From NCBI GenBank assembly GCA_949516455.1, contig CATILC010000275.1, positions 1 to 12,979 of the forward strand: a stretch of DNA of 12,979 nt. Direction: 5' to 3'. The notes under the pieces were generated by a model that was given only the letters and a program-made list of their open reading frames with translations, had not been told where the DNA came from and did no database searches. A program made the translations under genes and the position numbers. Source of the stretch: Flavobacteriia bacterium. GTDB lineage: Bacteria > Bacteroidota > Bacteroidia > Flavobacteriales > Schleiferiaceae. Shown here piece after piece: positions 1 to 6,032 of the stretch (the stretch's first letter is position 1; every line of letters begins with the position of its first letter).

Positions 1-537
1 AAAAAGGCGGTCTACGATCAGTTCATCAATCAGGAAGGAAGTGCTCAGGCAGAATTGACCAAGGCCAAACAAATGTTCGAAGAAGCCCAGAAAGCTTCTG
101 AGCAGATACAGAAAGAAAGAGAAGAGACGGCAAAGGCAATAGCCGAGAAAGATCAACAGATCGCCGCATTGAAAGAGGCTTTGGCTCAGGAGAATCCTCC
201 GGCGAATGCCTCCGGTAACAGGAAGGAAGCCTCCGGCAGTGGAACGGTAGAGGAATGGGAACAAACCATCGGCACAGGACAAACGCCTAGGGCCAACCGA
301 GCATCCAGCAACTCCGGAATGTGGCATGTGGTGATCGGGAGTTTTCCGACCGAGGAAGCCGCTTTGAAATACATGCAACGCAAGGGACTGGATAGACAGC
401 AGGTACAGGTGCGCTTTGTGGATGAATTGAACACCTACCGCCTCATCCACAGTTCCTTCAATGACCTAGATGCGGCAGGAGCTCAAAGAGATTCCCTCAA
501 GGCGCGGTACCCGAAAGCTTGGATCGTTCAATTCTGA
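1..537 (+). CDS. SPOR-domain protein with coiled coil, 3' fragment
   Basis: The frame is open from the first base, so the 5' end lies outside the window; 178 codons precede the TGA at 535-537. Roughly the first 65 residues are rich in Glu, Lys, Gln and Ala with heptad-like spacing, which suggests a coiled coil. A Pro/Ser/Gly/Asn-rich linker follows. The last ~70 residues, from WHVVIGSF to the C-terminal AWIVQF, fit a SPOR domain, a fold that binds denuded peptidoglycan glycan strands; these proteins act in the periplasm or at the inner face of the outer membrane. In Bacteroidota, SPOR domains also end larger envelope proteins, including some PorP/SprF-like proteins of type IX secretion, but the part that would decide this is missing. 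A strong hairpin terminator begins 16 bp after the stop. SPOR assignment is fairly sure; the overall identity is unknown. Confidence 0.8.
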   Translation, partial: KKAVYDQFINQEGSAQAELTKAKQMFEEAQKASEQIQKEREETAKAIAEKDQQIAALKEALAQENPPANASGNRKEASGSGTVEEWEQTIGTGQTPRANRASSNSGMWHVVIGSFPTEEAALKYMQRKGLDRQQVQVRFVDELNTYRLIHSSFNDLDAAGAQRDSLKARYPKAWIVQF

Positions 538-553
538 CAGAACCAGCTAAATG

Positions 554-585
554 AAAAAAGGGCCGGATGATCTCGGCCCTTTTTT
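554..585. terminator. Bidirectional intrinsic terminator
   Basis: A perfect 12-bp inverted repeat, AAAAAAGGGCCG (554-565) and CGGCCCTTTTTT (574-585), encloses an 8-base loop. The GC core is flanked by A-tracts on one side and T-tracts on the other, so it gives a hairpin plus U-run in both directions. It would end the SPOR gene on the plus strand and the tRNA-Leu transcript on the minus strand, starting 2 bases beyond the tRNA 3' end. Confidence 0.9.
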
Positions 586-587
586 TG

Positions 588-669
588 TGCGGATGAAGGG
601 AATCGAACCCCCACGCCTCGCGGCGCCAGATCCTAAATCTGGTGCGTCTACCAATTTCGCCACATCCGC
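588..669 (-). tRNA. tRNA-Leu (anticodon UAG)
   Basis: The reverse complement folds as a class II tRNA. The acceptor stem pairs GCGGATG with CATCCGC and has discriminator A. The D-arm contains AAATTGGTAGAC. The anticodon stem CCAGA/TCTGG holds the loop TTTAGGA, so the anticodon is UAG (reads CUN Leu codons, mainly CUA). A long variable arm (CGCCGCGAGGCG) is followed by a T-arm with GGTTCGATTCC. The long variable arm and A73 are typical of tRNA-Leu. No CCA is encoded; the bases after the discriminator are CAA, so CCA must be added enzymatically. A terminator follows directly and a consensus -7 promoter element lies 12 bp upstream. Confidence 0.96.
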
Positions 670-681
670 TGAATGCGCGAG

Positions 682-712
682 CAAAAGTAGGTCCAATCGG
701 GATTTTTCGAAA
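682..712 (-). promoter_or_regulatory. Promoter of tRNA-Leu (Bacteroidota type)
   Basis: On the minus strand TACTTTTG (689-682) matches the Bacteroidota -7 consensus TAnnTTTG exactly. A weaker -33-like TTTC lies 19 bases upstream (712-709). The -7 element ends 12 bp before the tRNA 5' end, which leaves a leader of only a few bases. The segment just after it, CTCGCGC, is GC-rich, as is common for discriminators of stable-RNA promoters. The -7 match is seen directly; use as a promoter is inferred. Confidence 0.6.
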
Positions 713-732
713 GTCGGGATGAAGGATGATTG

Positions 733-740
733 TACTTTCG
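733..740 (+). promoter_or_regulatory. Possible -7 element for the flavin reductase gene
   Basis: TACTTTCG differs from TAnnTTTG at one position and ends 20 bp before the ATG at 761, a plausible distance for a short leader. No good -33 TTTG is present at the expected spacing. The last seven bases (734-740) form one arm of a 7-bp inverted repeat with CGAAAGT at 708-714. Confidence 0.3.
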
Positions 741-760
741 TTGAATAAGTCCACCCACTT

Positions 761-1663
761 ATGAAAAGCCTCACACCTGAAGACCTTCCCACCGCTGAAC
801 TGCATCAGTTGCTCTTGGGATCTGTAGGGCCACGCCCGATCGCATTGGCCAGTACCATCTCCAGGGACGGATCGGTCAATCTGAGTCCTTTCAGCTTCTT
901 CAATGTATTCAGTGCCCACCCGCCCGTCTTGATCTTCAGCCCAGCACGCAGGGTGCGCGACAACACGACCAAACACACATTGGAAAATGCGCAGGAAACA
1001 AGAGAGGTAGTGATCAATGTGGTCAACTATGCCATGACCGAACAGATGTCTTTATCGAGTACGGAATATGGCAGGGAGACGAATGAATTCAAGAAATCTG
1101 GTTTCACGGAACTGCCTTCGGAGCAGGTAAGACCACCCCGGGTGGCTGAATCGCCGGTGCAGTTCGAATGCGACGTACGCGAGATCGTGGCGCTCGGCAC
1201 TGAAGGAGGTGCCGGCAACCTCATAATGGCAGAAATTGTGCGTATGCACATCAACGAAGACATCCTGAACGAGCAGGGGAAGATCGACCCCTTTCGGATC
1301 GATCTGATCGCACGAATGGGAGGCGACTGGTATTGCCGCGCACAAGGCGACGCACTTTTCGAGGTAGCCAAACCATTGAGAAAAAAGGGAATTGGCGTGG
1401 ATGCGCTTCCAAAGAATATTCGCCAGAGCTTCATCCTGACGGGAAATGATCTCGGAAAATTGGGCAATGTCGAGTCCATACCAAGCCCCGAAGAAGTACA
1501 GGAGTACGCTCAGTCCGCTGAGATCCGGAATCTTTTGGAGTCTGCATCGGACGGGCTCGAGATCCGCGAGATCCTGCATCAGTATGCAGCTGAATTATTG
1601 GAGAGAGGCGCAGTCCAAAACGCATGGAAAACCTTACTTTGTGATCCTTTAAACAGAGCCTAA
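761..1663 (+). CDS. Flavin reductase family protein (FMN-binding split barrel)
   Basis: The 300-residue product has the flavoredoxin/flavin reductase-like FMN-binding split barrel in its first ~200 residues. GSVGPRPIALAST (20-32) followed by DGSVNLSPFSFFNVFSAHPP (36-55) is the family's flavin-site signature, and the NTTKHTLENA segment (68-77) is typical of this subgroup. Members bind FMN and pass electrons from NAD(P)H to flavin or a partner; substrate and partner cannot be told from sequence. No signal peptide is seen, so it should be cytoplasmic. Residues ~205-300 are a C-terminal extension beyond the minimal barrel, with a Glu-rich helical end. The ATG at 761 is the first start before the conserved region. 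The stop overlaps the next gene's start by one base (TAATG), so it is probably co-translated with the DUF3127 gene. Confidence 0.9.
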   Translation: MKSLTPEDLPTAELHQLLLGSVGPRPIALASTISRDGSVNLSPFSFFNVFSAHPPVLIFSPARRVRDNTTKHTLENAQETREVVINVVNYAMTEQMSLSSTEYGRETNEFKKSGFTELPSEQVRPPRVAESPVQFECDVREIVALGTEGGAGNLIMAEIVRMHINEDILNEQGKIDPFRIDLIARMGGDWYCRAQGDALFEVAKPLRKKGIGVDALPKNIRQSFILTGNDLGKLGNVESIPSPEEVQEYAQSAEIRNLLESASDGLEIREILHQYAAELLERGAVQNAWKTLLCDPLNRA

Positions 1664-2043
1664 TGGAACTTACCGGAAGCATCAAACTCATTCAGGAAGA
1701 AGAACGCATTTCCGACCGATTCAAGAAGAGAGGACTGGTTCTGACCACCCAAGAGCAGTACCCGCAAGACATCATGATCGAGTTTGTGCAGGAGAAAACA
1801 GAATTGCTGGACAGCTTTCAGCAAGGACAGCAGGTGACCATCTCGATCAATATCCGTGGGAGAGAATGGAAAAGCCCGAATGGCGAGGTCAAGTACTTCA
1901 CGAGCATACAGGGCTGGCGCATTCAAAAGACAGAAGCTGAGGCACCGGGCATGCAGCAACCCATGGGTGGTCCGAAGGACACAGCTCCCCAAGCCCCTGC
2001 TCCGGATCTCTCGGACAAGGATGGCGATGACCTTCCTTTCTAG
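1663..2043 (+). CDS. DUF3127 protein with SSB-like acidic C-terminal tip
   Basis: The 126-residue product matches my recollection of DUF3127, a small family best known from Bacteroidota. Residues 1-88 are strand-rich: MELTGSIKLI, then ILVLTTQ-like and DIMIEFVQEK strands, then GQQVTISINIRGREW (55-69) and YFTSIQGWRI (78-87). This is consistent with a small OB-like barrel. Residues 91-115 are a Pro/Gln/Gly/Ala-rich disordered linker. The protein ends DKDGDDLPF, close to the acidic tip of bacterial SSB (DDDIPF in E. coli), which recruits DNA-repair and replication enzymes. A role in single-stranded nucleic acid binding is inferred, not shown. The ATG overlaps the upstream stop. The TAG stop is in the same frame as aat and directly precedes it. 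Confidence 0.88.
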   Translation: MELTGSIKLIQEEERISDRFKKRGLVLTTQEQYPQDIMIEFVQEKTELLDSFQQGQQVTISINIRGREWKSPNGEVKYFTSIQGWRIQKTEAEAPGMQQPMGGPKDTAPQAPAPDLSDKDGDDLPF

Positions 2044-2055
2044 ATCGATTCTCAT

Positions 2056-2733
2056 CTGACAGCTCATTGGATCGGACCAGAATCCGTTCCACCTGAAGTC
2101 CAGGAAACGGATCCGGACTTGGTGGCCATCGGCGGAAATGTGCGCCCCAACTCTTTGATCAAGGCCTACAGCCAGGGTCTCTTTCCTTGGAATGACCATC
2201 CCGAGGTTCCCATGTGGTACAGCCCTGATCCGCGTGCTGTGTTGTCTCCCCCCTTGTTCAAATACTCCAAAAGCTTGAGGTCCTCATTGAGAAAAAAGCG
2301 CTTCACTCTAAAGCACAACAGTTGTTTTGAAGAGGTGCTCCAACAATGTGCAGACATAAAGAGAAAGGGGCAGAATGGAACCTGGCTTTATCCTGAACTA
2401 CAGAGGAGTCTTGCTGAATTAAAAGAAATGGGAAAGGCGCATTCCATAGAGGTCTTTGAAGAAAACAACCTGGTGGGCGGACTTTACGGCGTACAACTCG
2501 GAAAGGTGTTTTTTGGCGAGTCTATGTTCTCCAAGGTGTCGGACAGCAGCAAGATCGCTCTGTACGCACTGTGCCGTTCCCTACCCGATGATGCGCTGAT
2601 CGATTGCCAGCAGAGGACGGAACATCTCCTTTCGCTGGGCGCGCACACAATAAGTCGTTCGGAATTCCTAAAAACCCTTGGCGAACTGACCCATCAGCCC
2701 ATGCAGCTGGAACTCGCGGACATCTACTCCTGA
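2056..2733 (+). CDS. aat: Leucyl/phenylalanyl-tRNA-protein transferase (Aat)
   Basis: Aat transfers Leu or Phe from aminoacyl-tRNA to N-terminal Lys/Arg, creating an N-degron for ClpS/ClpAP. Family signatures are clear: LVAIGGNVRPNSLIKAYSQG, LFPWND, MWYSPDPRAVL, NGTWLYPEL, HSIEVFE, LVGGLYGVQLGKVFFGESMF, IDCQ, HLLSLGA and ISRSEFL. It is cytoplasmic. The start is problematic. ATG, GTG and TTG are absent in frame until TTG 2119, yet family homology runs ~17 residues further upstream (W at 2068, then PESVPPEVQETDPDL). I place the start at CTG 2056, which gives M-T-A-H-W and matches the family N-terminus. ATC 2044, directly after the upstream TAG, is the other candidate. Starting at TTG 2119 would remove part of the conserved N-terminal domain. 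The stop lies 23 bp from that of the convergent permease gene. Confidence 0.9.
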   Translation: MTAHWIGPESVPPEVQETDPDLVAIGGNVRPNSLIKAYSQGLFPWNDHPEVPMWYSPDPRAVLSPPLFKYSKSLRSSLRKKRFTLKHNSCFEEVLQQCADIKRKGQNGTWLYPELQRSLAELKEMGKAHSIEVFEENNLVGGLYGVQLGKVFFGESMFSKVSDSSKIALYALCRSLPDDALIDCQQRTEHLLSLGAHTISRSEFLKTLGELTHQPMQLELADIYS

Positions 2734-2756
2734 ACGGATCAGCTCCTACATGGCCA

Positions 2757-3794
2757 TTAGCCGTTGCGCACATCGAGCAGATCGCGCAATCGGTTTCCGA
2801 TCATCATGAAACTCAATACGGTGAGCATGATGAGGACGCCCGGTGCGAGGGAAAGCCAGGGCTTCCCCATGAGGATGAAGCTGTAGTGGTCGCGGATCAT
2901 TCCGCCCCAGCTCGGCACTGGAGGCTGAGCGCCCAGACCCAAAAAGGACAAACCGCTCTCCATGAGAATGGCCGCGGCAAAATTGGCGGCGGAGACGACG
3001 ATCAGAGGTGCCCATGAATTGGGCAGGACATGCTTTCGCAGAATGTACAGCGATGAAAAACCTTGCACCACCGCTGCATCCACATACTCCCTTTTGGACT
3101 GGCTTTTCACCTCTCCGCGAAGCACCCGGGCCACTTCCACCCACATAGTAAGTCCGATGGCAATGAATACCTGCCAGTGCCCTTTCCCGAGCGCCAAAGT
3201 GAGTGCAATGACCAGCAGCAGTGTGGGAATGCTCCAGACCACCTGAAGCAGCCACTGTATGAAGGAATCCACCCTTCCGCCATAAAACCCCGCTATGGCG
3301 CCCAGAGGCACGCCTATGAGCAGGGATATGAACACGGCCACAAAACCCACCGACAAGGAAATGCGTGCACCGATGATGAGCCGCGAAAGAACGTCGCGTC
3401 CATAGCGGTCCGTACCGAGTAAAAAGGTGCGTTGCTGCACTTCATCTTCTGTTGCAGGAATGCGGAATCCGACTTCATCGGGCCTACCCTCAGGCAGCAG
3501 ATCGCAGGTCGTACCGTTGTTCTGTAAGTCGGCTACCGGAAGTATCTGTACCGGTTGCAGCTGTCCGTCTGTGAATCGTTCCCAGCCGCTGCGCTTTGCA
3601 TCTCTCTGAACGTATACAAGCGCCTTAGTGCCCGGCGGAACGAGCGCCTTCGAGGGCAGCATTTCATTGGCGTACTCGGTGGAGACAGGAGCAACGAAAT
3701 AGGCCATCAAGGCCGTCATGGAAAGTGTGATTAGCCAGAAAAGAGCGAGGCCGGAGACCGGATCCTTCCACAGCCCTTTCCAGATCGGGCGCAT
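2757..3794 (-). CDS. OppC/DppC-type ABC transporter permease
   Basis: The 345-residue product is an inner-membrane permease of the peptide/nickel class (binding-protein-dependent type). TM1 is at ~14-36. The canonical segment FLLGTDRYGRDVLSRL (124-139) and ARISLSVG lead into further helices at ~150-170, 183-202, 206-222, 262-282 and 315-335. The cytoplasmic EAA loop that contacts the ATPase is EYVDAAVVQGFSSLY...HVLPN (236-259), and SGLSFLGLGAQPPVPSWG (280-297) is the usual OppC signature. The loop between TM1 and the GTDRYGRD motif is about 85 residues, longer than the roughly 40-50 I expect for proteobacterial OppC. No OppB, ATPase or binding protein is adjacent. The ATG overlaps the protease stop (TGATG), implying co-translation with prc. 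Substrate is unknown; di- or oligopeptide is the family default. Confidence 0.93.
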   Translation of the reverse strand: MRPIWKGLWKDPVSGLALFWLITLSMTALMAYFVAPVSTEYANEMLPSKALVPPGTKALVYVQRDAKRSGWERFTDGQLQPVQILPVADLQNNGTTCDLLPEGRPDEVGFRIPATEDEVQQRTFLLGTDRYGRDVLSRLIIGARISLSVGFVAVFISLLIGVPLGAIAGFYGGRVDSFIQWLLQVVWSIPTLLLVIALTLALGKGHWQVFIAIGLTMWVEVARVLRGEVKSQSKREYVDAAVVQGFSSLYILRKHVLPNSWAPLIVVSAANFAAAILMESGLSFLGLGAQPPVPSWGGMIRDHYSFILMGKPWLSLAPGVLIMLTVLSFMMIGNRLRDLLDVRNG

Positions 3795-5881
3795 CAGAGC
3801 GTGCTGATCAGTTCAGATGACCAGTAGAGATAGAGATCCTTGCCCAGATTTTCGTGCCACTTCTCGCGGTCCTCACGGTCCTTCTCTTCAGTGATCAAGG
3901 CATCATCCACCGCATTGAAGCCAACTTCGAAACGATCCGACGCATTCAGACGGTAGAGTCCTTTGAATTTCTTGGCCTCTTCCCGCCGATCCTGCTCCTG
4001 CTGGCTGTAGGCATCCAGATCCAAAGGGATCCAACTCAGGTCTTGTTGTCGCTTTCGGTAGGCCGCATGCATGCGGATGCTGTCGAAGACCGCCTCCTCC
4101 TGCATCTGCTCGCCCAATACCTTCACCGCTTTTCTGTACTTCCTGGACCATTTGTCTGAGCGGTCAAATCGAGCACTTCCGATCTCGTCGTAGCTCATGG
4201 GATGGCGCTGCTTCTTTTCGCCGAACTCCAGATCCATATAGGCATCTGGCATCACCAGGTCTGGCTCCACACCTTTGAGTTGGGTGGTGCCGCCATCAAT
4301 CCTGTAATACTTCTGTATGGTGATCTTGAGCGCGCCCAGGGGCTTGACCCTGGCATTCATCGTGGCACGGTCCAAATTGTAAATGTTCTGGACCGTTCCC
4401 TTGCCAAAGGTCGTCTCGCTTCCAACGATCACCGCACGTCCATAGTCCTGAAGAGCGGCCGCACAGATCTCAGAGGCACTGGCGCTGAATTCATTGACCA
4501 TGACGACCAATGGGCCGTCATAAGCGACATCCGGATCTGAATCACGCAGAACCTTTTTGCGCCCATCCGCGGTTTTAACCTGCACGACTGGGCCTTTGGG
4601 AATGAACAGACCCACGATCTTGACCACCGCATCCAGTGATCCACCGCCGTTGTTCCGCAGATCCAGGATCAATCCTTCGATGCTGTCTTTTTTGAGTTTT
4701 TCGATCTCCGCCCGGACATCCTCGGCGCAATTCCTGTTGTTTTCATTGTAAAAATCCACGTAGAACTTGGGCAGCCTGATGTAGCCCATTTTCCGATCGT
4801 CGCCATCCCTTGGACCGATCACAGCAGATTTGGCAAAGGTCGCCTCGAGTTCCACGACATCCCGCACGATGGGGATGACCTGGTTCGTACCGTCCAGCTT
4901 TCGAACTGTCAGGCGCACCTCCGTACCCTTGGGGCCCCGAATGAGTTTGACCACTTTCCGAAGCTTCATCCCTACGACATCCACTGGCTCCTGGTCACCT
5001 TGGGCCACCTTGACGATCTTGTCTCCAGGCTCCAGCTCGCCCTGACGCCAGGATGCACTTCCAGAGATGATCTTTTCAATGGTCACAAATTCACCGCCCT
5101 GTTTGAGTTGTGCGCCGATGCCTTCGAACTGACCGCTCATCTGTATTTCAAACTCCTCTTTTTGCTGCGGCGGGAAATACTCGGTGTGCGGATCGAAATA
5201 ACCAGTGATCGCGTTCATATAGACGCCCATCCAGTCTTCCTCCCTCATGTCCCGCATGGATTCGAACCAATCTTTCTGAAGTTCGAGTTCCCGACTCCGG
5301 GCTTTCTGCTCGATCTCCTCAAAAGAGCGCTGGTCCGCGGTGTCTTTTTCCTGCGCGGAAAGACGCTCGTACACTCTGGAAAGCACCCTTGATTTCAAGT
5401 ACTTGCGCCAAACCTCTTTCAACTCGCTCTGGCTTTTGGCATAGCTCCGCTTGCTTCCATCAAATTCAAAGAATTCTCCCTTCTCATAGTCAAAGGGAGC
5501 GGAGAGCCATTCATTCACCCAGGACTCTGCCTGCTTTTGTCTTTTGATCAGGACGGCCGTACTGCTGTCGAAGAGTTCGGTACCGCTCATCACCATCTCC
5601 TCATCAATGCGGCTTGAGTAATAGGCCAGCGCCTCGACATCCGACGCCAGTAAAAATCGCTTTCCGAAATCCAGATCTTCCATGTACTCATCGAAGACCG
5701 TTTCGGAAAAACTGTCGTCCAATGCCTTTGGGTCGTAGTGCCTGGAGGAAAGGATGTTGTTGATCAGAGAGATGAGCACCCTGTTCCGTTCATCTGGATC
5801 GGAGGGCGGAAAACGGGCAGCGATCAGAAGGACCGAACACGAGAGAAGCAGAAGAAAAAATATGCGAGAACTGTGGCGCAT
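3794..5881 (-). CDS. prc: Carboxy-terminal processing protease (Prc/Tsp, S41A)
   Basis: This periplasmic serine protease degrades or trims proteins from non-polar C-termini. From the chosen start (695 aa), residues 1-22 are a signal peptide: basic MRHSSR then a Leu-rich core. The Tsp N-terminal domain follows, including YMEDLDFGKRFLL. A PDZ domain spans ~239-329, with FEGIGAQL near its start and GDKIVKV and LIRGPKGTEV inside. The S41 core (~354-545) has YIRLPKFY, LILDLRNNGGG, the nucleophile in NEFSASASEI (middle Ser, ~468) and the general-base Lys in TFGKGTVQ (~494). A Tsp-type C-terminal region follows. Catalytic residues appear intact. An in-frame ATG at 5929 would add 16 residues before the signal peptide, so I prefer 5881. 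A LLSC string inside the hydrophobic core could be a weak lipobox, but hydrophobic residues continue past it. It is coupled to the downstream permease. Confidence 0.94.
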   Translation of the reverse strand: MRHSSRIFFLLLLSCSVLLIAARFPPSDPDERNRVLISLINNILSSRHYDPKALDDSFSETVFDEYMEDLDFGKRFLLASDVEALAYYSSRIDEEMVMSGTELFDSSTAVLIKRQKQAESWVNEWLSAPFDYEKGEFFEFDGSKRSYAKSQSELKEVWRKYLKSRVLSRVYERLSAQEKDTADQRSFEEIEQKARSRELELQKDWFESMRDMREEDWMGVYMNAITGYFDPHTEYFPPQQKEEFEIQMSGQFEGIGAQLKQGGEFVTIEKIISGSASWRQGELEPGDKIVKVAQGDQEPVDVVGMKLRKVVKLIRGPKGTEVRLTVRKLDGTNQVIPIVRDVVELEATFAKSAVIGPRDGDDRKMGYIRLPKFYVDFYNENNRNCAEDVRAEIEKLKKDSIEGLILDLRNNGGGSLDAVVKIVGLFIPKGPVVQVKTADGRKKVLRDSDPDVAYDGPLVVMVNEFSASASEICAAALQDYGRAVIVGSETTFGKGTVQNIYNLDRATMNARVKPLGALKITIQKYYRIDGGTTQLKGVEPDLVMPDAYMDLEFGEKKQRHPMSYDEIGSARFDRSDKWSRKYRKAVKVLGEQMQEEAVFDSIRMHAAYRKRQQDLSWIPLDLDAYSQQEQDRREEAKKFKGLYRLNASDRFEVGFNAVDDALITEEKDREDREKWHENLGKDLYLYWSSELISTL

Positions 5882-6032
5882 GAGTGTGATTCGAATGTAG
5901 TGTGAAACTATAACATCCCAACGGCTCATTGATCGCTTCCATTACAGAGTTTGACTAAGAATTAACATTTCGTCTGTCTGCCTGCTTCAGAAAAGATCTT
6001 TATTTCGCATTCCATCCCCTGAACCGAATTCA
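5882..6032. promoter_or_regulatory. Divergent intergenic region, prc / TonB receptor
   Basis: This 151-bp stretch separates two divergent transcription units and must hold both promoters. I see no exact TAnnTTTG on either strand. The nearest are imperfect: TAGTTTCA on the minus strand (5910-5903) and weak ATTTCG-type sites on the plus strand around 5967-5972 and 6002-6007. TTTG at 5950-5953 has no properly spaced partner. Promoter positions remain unassigned. Confidence 0.3.

Noticed and set aside
547..792. Small open frames on both strands across the tRNA region (minus 547-792, plus 551-748, minus 497-976)
   Set aside because: They translate the tRNA-Leu gene and its terminator, giving the familiar spurious tRNA-derived peptides (DAPDLGSG / GIEPPR types). 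None has a family signature.
2734..2756. Terminator between the convergent aat and permease genes
   Set aside because: The 23 bp show no stem with a following T-run, so no terminator is called.
2604..3017. 137-codon plus-strand frame spanning the aat end and the permease gene
   Set aside because: It overlaps two genes with strong family matches; its composition is low-complexity and no motif is seen.
4202..4540. Antisense frames of about 100 codons in prc (for example 4202-4540, 5000-5392)
   Set aside because: They are shadows of the protease frame with no start context or domain.
5882..5929. ATG 5929 as start of prc
   Set aside because: It would put 16 non-hydrophobic residues before a typical signal peptide that begins at the in-frame ATG 5881.
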